Source: Symsagittifera roscoffensis (taxonomy: Eukaryota; Xenacoelomorpha; Acoela; Convolutidae). From it: 64,000 nt of DNA. Position numbers and translations under genes: made by a program. Every line of letters starts with the position of its first letter. Positions within the stretch are counted from its first letter, which is position 1. Below are positions 23,249-37,800 of the stretch, in pieces. Below the pieces are notes generated by a model that saw only the letters and a list, made by a program, of their open reading frames with translations, did no database searches and had not been told where the DNA came from. The stretch spans positions 44,577,129-44,641,128 of the forward strand of contig NC_087067.1 in NCBI RefSeq assembly GCF_963678635.1. Direction: 5' to 3'.

Positions 23249-23315
23249 AGAGATTTCATACAAAATTCTGTACGTATGGATTTGCATGACAAAAAATTTC
23301 CCACTTATGAGAAAC
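23249..23315. repeat. Array island 3 (5'-truncated)
   Basis: Only the second half of the island is present, starting at AGAGATTTCATAC. Its duplicate is at 34772-34838. Confidence 0.8.
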
Positions 23316-25561
23316 CAGACTAAACCAAACCAGACCAAATTAAACCAGACCAAACCAAACCAGACCAAACCAAACCAGACCAAACCAAACGATTCCAAAG
23401 CAAACCAGACCAAGCCAAAGCAAACCAGACCAAACCAAACCAGACTAAACAAAACATGACCAAACCAAACCAGACCAAGCCAAATCAGACCAATCCAAAC
23501 CAGATCAAGCCAAAACGAAACCAGACCAATCCAAACCAGACCAAACCGGAACAAACCAAACCAGACCAAACGAAACCAGACTAAGACAAAACAGGCCAAA
23601 CCAAATCAGACCAAACCAAACTAGACTAAACCAAACTAGACCAAACCAAACCAAACCAAACCAGACAAAACCAAATCAGACAAAATCAAACCAGACCAAA
23701 CCAGACCAGACCAAACCAAACCAAACCAGACCAAACCAATCCAGACCAAACCAAACCAGACCAAACCAAACCAGACCAAACCAAACCAGACCAAACATAA
23801 CCAAACCAAACTAAACCAGACCAAACCAAACCAGATCAAAACAAACCAGACCAAACCAAACCAGACTAAACCAAACCAGACCACGCCAAACCAAACCAGA
23901 CCAAGCCAAACCGGACCAAACCAAACCAGACCAAACCAAACCAAACTAAACCAGACCAAACCAAACCAGATCAAAACAAACCAGACCAAACCAAACCAGA
24001 CCAAACCAAACAAGACCAAGCCAAACCAAACCAGACCAAGCCAAACCAGACCAAACCAAACCAGACCAAACCAAACCAAACCAAACTAAACCAGACCAAA
24101 CCAAACCAGATCAAAACAAACCAGACCAAACCAAACCAGACCAAGCCAAAACAAACCAGACCAAACCAAAAAGGACCAAACCAAACCAGATCAAGCCAAA
24201 CGAAACCAGAACAAACCAAACCAGACCAAACCGGACCAAACCAAACCAGACCAGGCTAAACCAAACTAGACCAAACCAAACCAAACCAGACAAAACCAAA
24301 TCAGACAAAATCAAACCAGAACAAACCAAACCAGATCAAACCAAATCAGATCAAACCAAACCAGACTGAACCAAACCAGACCAAATCAAACAAAAACAGA
24401 ACAAAATAAATCACACAAAACCAAACCAAATCAGACCAAACCAAACCAAACCAAACCAAACTAGACCAAACCAAACCAAACCAGACCAGACCAGACCAAA
24501 CCAAACCAGACCAAACCAAACTGGACCAAACCGAATCAGACCAAACCAAACCAGACCAAGCCAAATCAGACCAATCCAAACCAGATCAAGCCAAACGAAA
24601 CCAGACCAATCCAAACCAGATCAAACCAAACTAAACCAAAACAGACCAAACCAAACCAGACCAAGCCAAATCAGACCAATCCAAACCAGATCAAACAAAC
24701 GAAACCAGACCAATCCAAACCAGACCAAACCGGAACAAACCAAACCAGACCAAACGAAACCAGACCAAGACAAATCAGGCCAAACCAAATCAGACCAAAC
24801 CAAACCAGACTAAACCAAACTAGACCAAACCAAACCAAACCAAACCAGACAAAAACAAATCAGACAAAATCAAACCAGACCAAACCAGACCAGGCCAAAC
24901 CAAACCAAACCAGACCAAACCAATCCAGACCAAACCAAACCAAACCAGACCAAACCAAACCAGACCAAACCAAACCAGACCAAACCAAACCAGACCAAGC
25001 CAAACCAAACCAGACCAAGCCAAACCAGACAAACCAAAACGAACAAAACCAGACCAAACCAAAAAGGACCAAACCAAACCAGATCAAGCCAAACGAAACC
25101 AGACCAAACCAAACCAGACCAAACCGGACCAAACCAAACCAGACCAGGCTAAACCAAACTAGACCAAAATAAACCAAACCAAACCAAACCAGACAAAACC
25201 AAATCAGACAAAATCAAACCAGACCAAACCAAACCAGACTAAACCAAACAAGACCGAAACAAACCAGACCCAGCCAAACCAAACCAGACCAAGCCAAACC
25301 AGACCAAACCAAACCAGACAAACGAAACCAAACAAAACCAGACCAAACCAAACGAGACCAAACCAAACCAGACCAAACCAAACCAGATCAAACCAAATCA
25401 GATCAAACCAAACCAGACTGAACCAAACCAGACCAAATCAAACAAAAACAGAACAAAATAAATCACACAAAACCAAACCAAATCAGACCAAACCAAACCA
25501 AACTAAACCAAACTAGACCAAACCAAACCAAACCAGACCAGACCAAACCAAACCAGACCAA

Positions 25562-26097
25562 TTAAATTGAGCTGAAAAAAGCTATTGTAATTACTCGAAA
25601 CTAATTAGCTTAAAATTAGACCAAAAATAAAAAAAACTCAAAAACCGGTTTTTCTTGACACCGTGAAATTTTTTTTTGAATTTTTCAAATGTCGTGTGAA
25701 TCATGACTGAAAGGGCGTTAATATGATATATCACTCAACCCTGTCCGATGATTATTTATGATAGCTCATTGCGCGTGGAAAAAAACCTAACCAAATCCAA
25801 AGTTTCTCCCCATCTTTAATGGTCGGAACAATAAGTGTAAGCTTAGTATGAACAAATGAAAATAGCACACAAAAAGATAAAAAGAAACAATTCTAATCCA
25901 CTGTAATAGATTACAACGGATTATATTTCGTTCGATAAAATGTTTTCCAGAGTGAATTGAAAATATCTTATTACAATTGCTTCGAAGTTTTTTTTGTATC
26001 AAAGGCAAATTGTAACCAATCTTAACTTTTTGCAAATTTTTTGTAATTTTTTAAATTTAACAATTTTTTTAGCTTTTTCGTCTTAATTTACTCAAAG
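25562..26097. repeat. Unique leader of array, copy 2
   Basis: Near-identical to 13992-14528. It is joined on its left straight into pentamers (…CCAGACCAA/TTAAATTGAG) instead of the unique flank seen at 13991. The junction defines the tandem duplication. Confidence 0.9.
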
Positions 26098-29000
26098 ACA
26101 AACCAGACCAGACCAACCAGACCAAATCAAACCAGACCAAACCAAACCAAACCAGACAAGACCAGACCAGACCAGACCAAGCCAAACCAAACCAGACCAA
26201 GCCAAACCAAACCAGACCAAGCCAAACCAAACCAGACCAAGCCAAACCAAACCAGGTCAAACCAAACCAGACCAAACCAAACCACACCAAATCAAATCAG
26301 ACCAAGCCAAACCAAACCAGACCAAACCGGCGGACCAAACCAAACCAGACCAAACCAAACCGGACCAAACCAAACCAGACAAAACTAAAGCAGACCAAAC
26401 CAAACCAGACTAAACCAAACCACACCAAATCAGACCAAACCAAACCAAACCAGACCAAACCAAACCAGACCAAGCCAACCCAAACCAAACCAGACCAAAC
26501 CAAACCAGACCAAACCGGACTAAACCAAACCAGACTAAACCAAACCAGACCATACCTAACCAATCCAAACCAAACCAGGCCAAACGAAACCAGACCAAAC
26601 CAAACCAGATCAAACCAAACCAGACCGAACCAGACCAAACCAGACCAAACCAAACCAGGCCAAACCAAACCAGACCAAGATAAACCAAACCAGACCAAAC
26701 GAAACTAGACCAAACCGGACCAAACAAAACCAGAGCAAACCGCATCAGACAAAATCAGACCAGACCAGACCAAACCAAACCAAACCAAACCAAACCAAAC
26801 CAAACCAGAACAAACCAAACCAGACTAAATCAGACCAGAACAAACCAAACCAAATCAGAACAAACCGGACCAAACCAAACCAGACCAAACCAAACCAGAC
26901 CAAACCAGACCAAACCAAACCAGATCAAACCAGACCAGACCAAACCAAACCAATCCAGAACAAACCGGAGCAAAAAACAAACCAGACCAAATCAAACCAG
27001 ACCAGACCAGACCAGACCAAACCAAACCAAACCAGAACAAACCAGACCAAACCAAACCAGATCAAACCAAACCAGACCAAACCAAACCAGACCAAACCAA
27101 ACCAGACCAAACCAAACCAGACCAAACCAAACCAGACCAAACCAGACCAGACCAAACCAAACCAATCCAGAACAAACCGGACCAAACCAAGCCAGACCAA
27201 ATCAAACCAGACCAGACCAAACCAAACCAGACCAAACCATACCAAACCAAACCAGGCCAAACCAAATCAGACCAAACCAAACCAGGCCAAATCAAATCAG
27301 ACCAAACCAAACCAGACCAAACCAAACCAGACCAAACCAGATCAAACCAAACCAGACCAAACCAAACCAGACCAAGCTAAACGAAACCAGACCAAAGCAA
27401 ACCAGACCAAAACAGACCAGACCAAACAAACCAAACCAAAACAAACAGGACCGAACCTAATCGAACCAAACCAAACCAGACCAAACCAAACCAGACCAGA
27501 CCAGACCAAACCAAACCAGACCAAACCAAACCAGACCAAACCAAACCAGGCCAAACCAAATCAAACCAAGCCAAACCAGACTAAACCAAACCAGACCAAA
27601 CTAAACCAGACCAAACCAAACCAAACCAGACCAAACCAAACCAGACCAAACCAAACCAAACCAAACCAGACCAAACCAAACCAGGCCAAGCTAAACCAAA
27701 CCGACCAAACCAAATCAGACCAAATCAAACTAGACCAAACCGGACCAAACCAAACCAGACCAATCCAAACCAGATCAGACCAAACCAAACCAACACAAAC
27801 CAAATCAGACCCAACCAGACTGGACTATACCGGACGAAACCAAACCAGACCAGATCAGACCAGACCAAACCAAACTAGACCAAACCAAACCAGACCAAGC
27901 CGAATTAGACCAAATCAAACCAAAGCAAACTAGACCAAACTAAACTAGACCGAACCAAACCTGACCAAACCAAACCAAACCAAACCAGACCAGACCAAAC
28001 CAGACCAGAAAAAACCAGACCAAGCCAAACCAAACCAGACCAAGCCAACCCATACCAGACCAAACCAAACCAGACTAAACAAAACCAGACCAAACCGGAT
28101 CAAACCAAACCAGACCAAAGCAAACTAGACCAAACTAAACTAGACCGAACCAAACCAAACCAGACCAAACCAAACCAGACCAGACCAAACCAAACCAGAC
28201 CAAACCAAACCAGACCAAACCAAACCAGGCCAAACCAAATCAAACTAAGCCAAACCAGACTAAACCAAACCAGACCAAACTAAACCAGACCAAACCAAAC
28301 CAAACCAGACCAAACCAAACCAGACCAAACCAAACCAAACCAAACCAGACCAAACCAAACCAGACCAAGCTAAACCAAACCGACCAAACCAAATCAGACC
28401 AAATCAAACTAGACCAAACCAAACCAGACCGAAAAAAAAACCAGACCAAGCCAAACCAAACCTGACCAAGCCAGACCAAACCAGACCAAACCAGACTAAA
28501 CGAAACCAGATCAAACCAAACCAGACCAAGCTAAACGAAACCAGACCAAACCAAACCAGACCAAACCGGACCAAACCAGAGCAAACCAAAGCAGACAAAT
28601 CCAAACCAGAACAAACCAAACCAGGTCAAAACAAATCAGACCAAGCCTCGCCAGACTAAACCAAAACAGACCAAACCAAAACAAACCAAACCAAACCAAA
28701 CAAAAACAGACCAAACCAAATCAGACCAATTCAAACCAGACCAAACCAATTCAGACCGAACCAACCCGGACCAAACCAAACCAGACCAGACTGAACCAGA
28801 CCAAACCAAACCAGACCAAACCAAACCAGGCTTAACCAAACCAGACCAAACCAAACCAGACCAAACCGGACCAAACCAAACCAGACCAAACCAAACTAGA
28901 CCAAACCAAACGAAATCAGACCAGACCAAACCAAACCAAACCAAACCAGACCAAACCAGACCAAACCAGACCAAACCAGACCAAACCAAACCAAACCAGA

Positions 29001-31036
29001 CCACAACAATCCAGACCAAACCAAAACAGACCAAACTGGACCAAACCAAACCAGACCAATCCAAACCAGATCAGACCAAACCAAACCAGGACAAACCAAA
29101 TCAGACCCAACCAGACTGGACTATACCGGACGAAACCAAACCAGACCAGATCAGACCAGACCAAACCAAACTAGACCAAACCAAACCAGACCAAGCCGAA
29201 TTAGACCAAATCAAACCAAAGCAAACTAGACCAAACTAAACTAGACCGAACCAAACCTGACCAAACCAAACCAAACCAAACCAAACCAGACCAGACCAAA
29301 CCAGACCAGAAAAAACCAGACCAAGCCAAACCAAACCAGACCAAGCCAACCCATACCAGACCAAACCAAACCAGACTAAACAAAACCAGACCAAACCGGA
29401 TCAAACCAAACCAGACCAAAGCAAACTAGACCAAACTAAACTAGACCGAACCAAACCAAACCAGACCAAACCAAACCAGACCAGACCAAACCAAACCAGA
29501 CCAAACCAAACCAGACCAAACCAAACCAGGCCAAACCAAATCAAACTAAGCCAAACCAGACTAAACCAAACCAGACCAAACTAAACCAGACCAAACCAAA
29601 CCAAACCAGACCAAACCAAACCAGACCAAACCAAACCAAACCAAACCAGACCAAACCAAACCAGACCAAGCTAAACCAAACCGACCAAACCAAATCAGAC
29701 CAAATCAAACTAGACCAAACCAAACCAGACCGAAAAAAAAACCAGACCAAGCCAAACCAAACCTGACCAAGCCAGACCAAACCAGGCCAAACCAGACTAA
29801 ACGAAACCAGATCAAACCAAACCAGACCAAGCTAAACGAAACCAGACCAAACCAAACCAGACCAAACCGGACCAAACCAGAGCAAACCAAAGCAGACAAA
29901 TCCAAACCAGAACAAACCAAACCAGGTCAAAACAAATCAGACCAAGCCTAACCAGACTAAACCAAACCAGACCAAACCAAAACAAACCAAACCAAACCAA
30001 ACAAAAACAGACCAAACCAAATCAGACCAATTCAAACCAGACCAAACCAATTCAGACCGAACCAACCCGGACCAAACCAAACCAGACCAGACTGAACCAG
30101 ACCAAACCAAACCAGACCAAACCAAACCAGATTTAACCAAACCAGACCAAACCAAACCAGACCAAACCGGACCAAACCAAACCAGACCAAACCAAACTAG
30201 ACCAAACCAAACGAAATCAGACCAGACCAAACCAAACCAAACCAAACCAGACCAAACCAGACCAAACCAGACCAAACCAAACCAAACCAGACCACAACAA
30301 TCCAGACCAAACCAAAACAGACCAAACCGGACCAAACCAAACCAGACCAATCCAAACCAGATCAGACCAAACCAAACCAGGACAAACCAAATCAGACCCA
30401 ACCAGACTGGACTATACCGGACGAAACCAAACCAGACCAGATCAGACCAGACCAAACCAAACTAGACCAAACCAAACCAGACCAAGCCGAATCAGACCAA
30501 ATCAAACCAAAGCAAACTAGACCAAACTAAACTAGACCAAACTAAACTAGACCGAACCAAACCTGACCAAACCAAACCAAACCAAACCAGACCAGACCAA
30601 ACCAGACCAGAAAAAACCAGACCAAGCCAAACCAAACCAGACCAAGCCAACCCATACCAGACCAAACCAAACCAGACTAAACAAAACCAGACCAAACCGG
30701 ATCAAACCAAACCAGACCAAAGCAAACTAGACCAAACTAAACTAGACCGAACCAAACCTGACCAAACCAAACCAAACCAAACCAGACCAGACCAAACCAA
30801 ACCAGACCAAACCAAACCAGACCAAACCAGACCAAACCAAACCAGACCACAACAGTGCAGACCAAACGAAACCAGACCAAACCAAACCAGACCAAACCAA
30901 ACCAGACCGAACCAATCCAGAAGACCAAACCAATCCAGACCAAACCAAACCAAACCAAACCAATTCAAACCAGACCATACCAAATCAGACCAAACCAATC
31001 CAGACCAAACCAAACCAGACCAAACCAAACCAGACC

Positions 31037-31154
31037 AAAAATACCAAAAATGTTACCAAAACTGTTAGTCATAGAATTTCCATTAATGGGAAAATGTTAT
31101 TTATAGAGATTTGTATGGATTTGCACGACAAAAAATTTTCCATATATGAGAAAC
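31037..31154. repeat. Array island 4
   Basis: Duplicate of island 1, with the same internal deletion. Confidence 0.85.
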
Positions 31155-33176
31155 GAGACCAATCCAAACCAGACCAAACCGGAACAAACCAAACCAGATC
31201 AAACCAAACCAGACTAAGGCAAAACAGGCTAAACCAAATCAGACCAAACCAAACTATACTAAACCAAACTAGACCAAACCAAACCAAACCAAACCAGACA
31301 AAACCAAATCAGACAAAACCAAACCAGGACAAACCAAATCAGACCAAACCAAACTGGACTAAAACGGACCAAACCAAACCAGACCAAATCAGACCAAATC
31401 AGACCAGACCAAACCAAACTAGACCAAACCAAACCAAACCTGACCAAACCAAACCAGACCAGACCAGACCAAACAAGACCAGTCCAAACAAAACCAGACC
31501 AAACCAAACATGACCAAACCAAATCAGACCAAACCAAACCAGGACAAACCAGACCAAATCAAACCACTCAGACCAAAACAAAACCAGACCATACCAAACC
31601 AGACCAAACCATTCCAGACCAAACCAAACCAAACCAGACCAAACCAAAGCAGACCAAACCAAATCAGACCAAAACAAATCAAACCAGACCAGACCAAACC
31701 AAACCAGACCAAACCAAACTGGACCAAACCGAACCAGACCAAACCAAATCAGACCAAGCCAAACCAGACTAAACCAAACCAGACCAAACCAAACCAGACC
31801 AAACCAGACCAAACCAAACTGGACCAAACCGAACTAGACCAAAACAAATCAGACCAAGCCAAACCAGACTAAACCAAACCAGACCAAGCCAAACCAGACT
31901 AAACCAAACCAGACCAGACCAAACAAAACCAGACCAAACTAAACATGACCAAACCAAATCAGTTCAAACCAAACCAGGACAAACCAGACCAAATCAAACC
32001 ACTCAGACCAAAACAAAACCAGACCATACCAAACCAGGCCAAACCATTCCAGACCAGACCAAACCAAACCAAACCAAACCAGACCAAACCAAACCAGACC
32101 AAAACAAATCAAACCAGACCAGACCAAACCAAACCAGACCAAACCAAAGTGGACCAAACCGAACCAGACCAAACCAAATCAGACCAAGCCAAACCAGACT
32201 AAACCAAACCAGACCAAACCAAACCAAACCAAACCAAACCAAACCAAACCAGACCAAACCAAACCAGATCAAAACAAACCAGACCAAACCAAACCAGACC
32301 AAACCAAACCAGACCAAGCCAAACCAAACCAGACCAAGCCAAACCAGACAAAACAACCCGAACAAAACCAGAACAAACCAAAAAAGACCAAACCAAACCA
32401 GATCAAGCCAAACGAAACCAGACCAAACCAAACAAGACCAAACCGGACCAAACCAAACCAGACCAGGCTAAACCAAACTAGACCAAACCAAACCAAACCA
32501 AACCAGACAAAACCAAATCAGACAAAATCAAACCAGGCCAAACCAAACCAGACTAAACCAAACAAGACCGAAACAAACCAGACCAAGCCAAACCAAACCA
32601 GACCAAGCCAAGCCAGACCGAACCAAACCAGACAAACAAAACCAAACAAAACCAGACCAAACCAAACGAGACCAAACCAAACCAGACCAAACCAAACCAG
32701 ATCAAACCAAATCAGATCAAACCAAACCAGACTGAACCAAACAGACCAAATCAAACAAAACCAGAACAAAATAAATCACACAAAACCAAACCAAATCAGA
32801 CCAAACCAGCCCAGACCAAACCAAACCAGACCAAACCAAAGCAGACCAAACCAAACCAGACCAATCCAAACCAGACCAAATCAAAGCAGACCAAGCCAAA
32901 TTAAACCAGACCAAGCCAAACCAAACCAGAGCAAACCAAACCAGACCAAACCAAACCAAACCAGACCAAATCAAACCAGACCATACGAAACCAGACCAAA
33001 CCAATCCAGACCAAACCAAAACTGACCAAATTAAACCAGACCAAACCAGACCAAACTAAACCAGACCAAACCAGATCAAACCAAACCAAACCAAACTAGA
33101 GCAAACCAAACCAGACAATACCAAATCAGACCAAACCAATCCAGACCAAACCAAACCAAACCAAACCAAATCAGAC

Positions 33177-33312
33177 CAAAAATACCAAAAATGTTACCAA
33201 AACTGTTGGTCATACAATTTCCAGTTATGGGAAAATGTTATTTATAGAGACTTCATACAAATTTCTGTACGTATGGATTTGCATGACAAAAAATTTCCCA
33301 TATATGAGAAAC
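33177..33312. repeat. Array island 5
   Basis: Duplicate of island 2. Confidence 0.85.
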
Positions 33313-34771
33313 CGGACTAAACCAAACCAGACCAAATTAAACCAGACCAAACCAAACCAGACCAAATCAAACCAGACCAAACCAAACCATTCCAAAGCAA
33401 ACCAGACCAAGGCAAACCAAACCAGACCAAACCAAACCAGACTAAACAAAACCAGACCAAACTGGACCAAACCGAACCAGATCAAACCAAACCAAACCAA
33501 AACAGACCAAACCAAACCAGACCAAGCCAAATCAGACCAGAGCAATCCAAAACAGACCAAACCAAACCAGACCAAACCAGACAAAACCAAATCAGACAAA
33601 ATCAAACCAGGCCAAACCAAACCAGACTAAACCAAACAAGACTAAGACCAAACCAGACCAAACCAAACCATTCCAAAGCAAACCAGACCAAGGCAAACCA
33701 AACCAGACCAAACCAAACCACACTAAACAAAACCAGACCAAACTGGACCAAACCGAACCAGATCAAACCAAACCAAACCAAAACAGACCAAACCAAACCA
33801 GACCAAGCCAAATCAGACCAATCCAAACCAGATAAAGCCAAAAGAAACCAGACCAATCCAAACCAGACCAAACCGGAACAAACCAAACGAAACCAGACTA
33901 AGACAAAACAGGCCAAACCAAATCAGACCAAACCAAACCAGACTAAACCAAACTAGACCAAACCAAACCAAACCAAACCAAACCAGACAAAACCAAATCA
34001 GGCAAAATCAAACCAGACCAAACCAGACCAGACCAAACCAAACCAAACCAGACCAAACCAATCCAGACCAAACCAAACCAGACCAAACCAAACCAGACCA
34101 AACCAGACCAGACCAAACCAAACCAAACCAAACCAAACCAAACCATACCAAACCAAACCAAACCAAACCAGATCAAAACAAACCAGACCAAACCAAACCA
34201 GACCAAACCAAACCAGACCGAGCCAAACCAAACCAGACCAAGCCAAACCAGACAAACCAAACCGAACAAAACCAGACCAAACCAAAAAAGACCAAACCAA
34301 GCAGATCAAGCCAAACGAAACCAGACCAAACCAAACCAGCCCAAACCGGACCAAACCAAACCAGACCAGGCTAAACCAAACTAGACCAAACCAAACCAAA
34401 CCAAACCAAACCAAACCAAACCAGACCAAACCAAACTGGACCAAACCGAACCAGACCAAACCAAATCAGACCAAGCCAAACCAGACTAAACCAAACCAGA
34501 CCAAATCAAACCAGACCAAACCAAACCAGACCAAACCAAACCAAACCAAACCAAACGAAACCAGACCAAACCAAACCAGATCAAAACAAACCAGACCAAA
34601 CCAAACCAGACCAAATCAAACCAGACCGAGCCAAACCAAACCAAACCAAGCCAAACCAGACAAACCAAACCGAACAAAACCAGAACAAACCAAAAAAGAC
34701 AAAACCAAACTAGATCAAGCCAAACGAAACCAGACCAAACCAAACCAGACCAAACCGGACCAAACCAAACC

Positions 34772-34838
34772 AGAGATTTCATACAAAATTCTGTACGTAT
34801 GGATTTGCATGACAAAAAATTTCCCACTTATGAGAAAC
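34772..34838. repeat. Array island 6
   Basis: Duplicate of truncated island 3. Confidence 0.8.
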
Positions 34839-37800
34839 CAGACTAAACCAAACCAGACCAAATTAAACCAGACCAAACCAAACCAGACCAAACCAAACCA
34901 GACCAAACCAAACGATTCCAAAGCAAACCAGACCAAGCCAAAGCAAACCAGACCAAACCAAACCAGACTAAACAAAACATGACCAAACCAAACCAGACCA
35001 AGCCAAATCAGACCAATCCAAACCAGATCAAGCCAAAACGAAACCAGACCAATCCAAACCAGACCAAACCGGAACAAACCAAACCAGACCAAACGAAACC
35101 AGACTAAGACAAAACAGGCCAAACCAAATCAGACCAAACCAAACTAGACTAAACCAAACTAGACCAAACCAAACCAAACCAAACCAGACAAAACCAAATC
35201 AGACAAAATCAAACCAGACCAAACCAGACCAGACCAAACCAAACCAAACCAGACCAAACCAATCCAGACCAAACCAAACCAGACCAAACCAAACCAGACC
35301 AAACCAAACCAGACCAAACATAACCAAACCAAACTAAACCAGACCAAACCAAACCAGATCAAAACAAACCAGACCAAACCAAACCAGACTAAACCAAACC
35401 AGACCACGCCAAACCAAACCAGACCAAGCCAAACCGGACCAAACCAAACCAGACCAAACCAAACCAAACCAAACTAAACCAGACCAAACCAAACCAGATC
35501 AAAACAAACCAGACCAAACCAAACCAGACCAAACCAAACAAGACCAAGCCAAACCAAACCAGACCAAGCCAAACCAGACCAAACCAAACCAGACCAAACC
35601 AAACCAAACCAAACTAAACCAGACCAAACCAAACCAGATCAAAACAAACCAGACCAAACCAAACCAGACCAAGCCAAAACAAACCAGACCAAACCAAAAA
35701 GGACCAAACCAAACCAGATCAAGCCAAACGAAACCAGAACAAACCAAACCAGACCAAACCGGACCAAACCAAACCAGACCAGGCTAAACCAAACTAGACC
35801 AAACCAAACCAAACCAGACAAAACCAAATCAGACAAAATCAAACCAGAACAAACCAAACCAGATCAAACCAAATCAGATCAAACCAAACCAGACTGAACC
35901 AAACCAGACCAAATCAAACAAAAACAGAACAAAATAAATCACACAAAACCAAACCAAATCAGACCAAACCAAACCAAACCAAACCAAACTAGACCAAACC
36001 AAACCAAACCAGACCAGACCAGACCAAACCAAACCAGACCAAACCAAACTGGACCAAACCGAACCAGCCCAAACCAAACCAGACCAAGCCAAATCAGACC
36101 AATCCAAACCAGATCAAGCCAAACGAAACCAGACCAATCCAAACCAGATCAAACCAAACTAAACCAAAACAGACCAAACCAAACCAGACCAAGCCAAATC
36201 AGACCAATCCAAACCAGATCAAACAAACGAAACCAGACCAATCCAAACCAGACCAAACCGGAACAAACCAAACCAGACCAAACGAAACCAGACCAAGACA
36301 AATCAGGCCAAACCAAATCAGACCAAACCAAACCAGACTAAACCAAACTAGACCAAACCAAACCAAACCAAACCAGACAAAAACAAATCAGACAAAATCA
36401 AACCAGACCAAACCAGACCAGGCCAAACCAAACCAAACCAGACCAAACCAATCCAGACCAAACCAAACCAGACCAAACCAAACCAGACCAAACCAAACCA
36501 GACCAAACCAAACCAGACCAAGCCAAACCAAACCAGACCAAGCCAAACCAGACAAACCAAAACGAACAAAACCAGACCAAACCAAAAAGGACCAAACCAA
36601 ACCAGATCAAGCCAAACGAAACCAGACCAAACCAAACCAGACCAAACCGGACCAAACCAAACCAGACCAGGCTAAACCAAACTAGACCAAACTAAACCAA
36701 ACCAAACCAAACCAGACAAAACCAAATCAGACAAAATCAAACCAGACCAAACCAAACCAGACTAAACCAAACAAGACCGAAACAAACCAGACCCAGCCAA
36801 ACCAAACCAGACCAAGCCAAACCAGACCAAACCAAACCAGACAAACGAAACCAAACAAAACCAGACCAAACCAAACGAGACCAAACCAAACCAGACCAAA
36901 CCAAACCAGATCAAACCAAATCAGATCAAACCAAACCAGACTGAACCAAACCAGACCAAATCAAACAAAAACAGAACAAAATAAATCACACAAAACCAAA
37001 CCAAATCAGACCAAACCAAACCAAACTAAACCAAACTAGACCAAACCAAACCAAACCAGACCAGACCAAACTAAACCAGACCAAACCAAACTGGACCAAA
37101 CCGAACCAGACCAAACCAAATCAGACCAAGCCAAACCAGACTAAACCAAACCAGACCAAATCAAACCAGACCAAACCAAACCAGACCAAACCAAACCAAA
37201 CCAAACCAAACCAGACCAAACCAAACCAGATCAAAACAAACCAGACCAAACCAAACCAGACCAAACCAAACCAGACCAAGCCAAACCAAACCAGACCAAG
37301 CCAATCCAGACAAACCAAACCGAACAAAACCAGACCAAACCAAAAAAGACCAAACCAAACCAGATCAAGCCAAACGAAACCAGACAAAACCAAACCAGAC
37401 CAAACCGGACCAAACCAAACCAGACCAGGCTAAATCAAACTAGACCGAAACAAACCAGACCAAGCCAAACCAAACCGGACCAAACCAAACCAGACCAGGC
37501 TAAACCAAACTAGACCAAACTAAACCAAACCAAACCAAACCAAACCAGACAAAACCAAATCAGACAAAATCAAACCAGACCAAACCAAACCAGACTAAAC
37601 CAAACAAGACCGAAACAAACCAGACCCAGCCAAACCAAACCAGACCAAGCCAAACCAGACCAAACCAAACCAGACAAACGAAACCAAACAAAACCAGACC
37701 AAACCAAACGAGACCAAACCAAACCAGACCAAACCAAACCAGATCAAACCAAATCAGATCAAACCAAACCAGACTGAACCAAACCAGACCAAATCAAACC

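Larger units (their letters stand above)
14529..25561. repeat. Pentameric satellite array, block 1
   Basis: A tandem of five-base units, mostly CCAAA and CCAGA on the plus strand with point variants (CCAAG, CTAAA, CGGA and others). All units are in the same orientation. Three islands interrupt it (19479-19596, 21669-21804, 23249-23315). Because five and three share no factor, every frame of a perfect array cycles through the same five codons: P-N-Q-T-K type on the plus strand and W-F-G-L-V type on the minus strand. Long frames are therefore expected and are not called as genes. Confidence 0.95.
26098..37084. repeat. Pentameric satellite array, block 2 (copy of block 1)
   Basis: It follows block 1 in variant order throughout. 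The offset drifts from 11570 to about 11558, 11543, 11508 and 11528 along its length, showing small pentamer-multiple and other indels after duplication. It contains islands 4-6 and the 1.29-kb higher-order triplet at 27819, 29115 and 30406. Confidence 0.95.

Noticed and set aside
13992-37084. Possibility that the 11.5-kb repeat is an exact assembly duplicate
   Set aside because: Not accepted as artefact because the copies differ by several indels and substitutions spread along their length; it still needs long-read confirmation.
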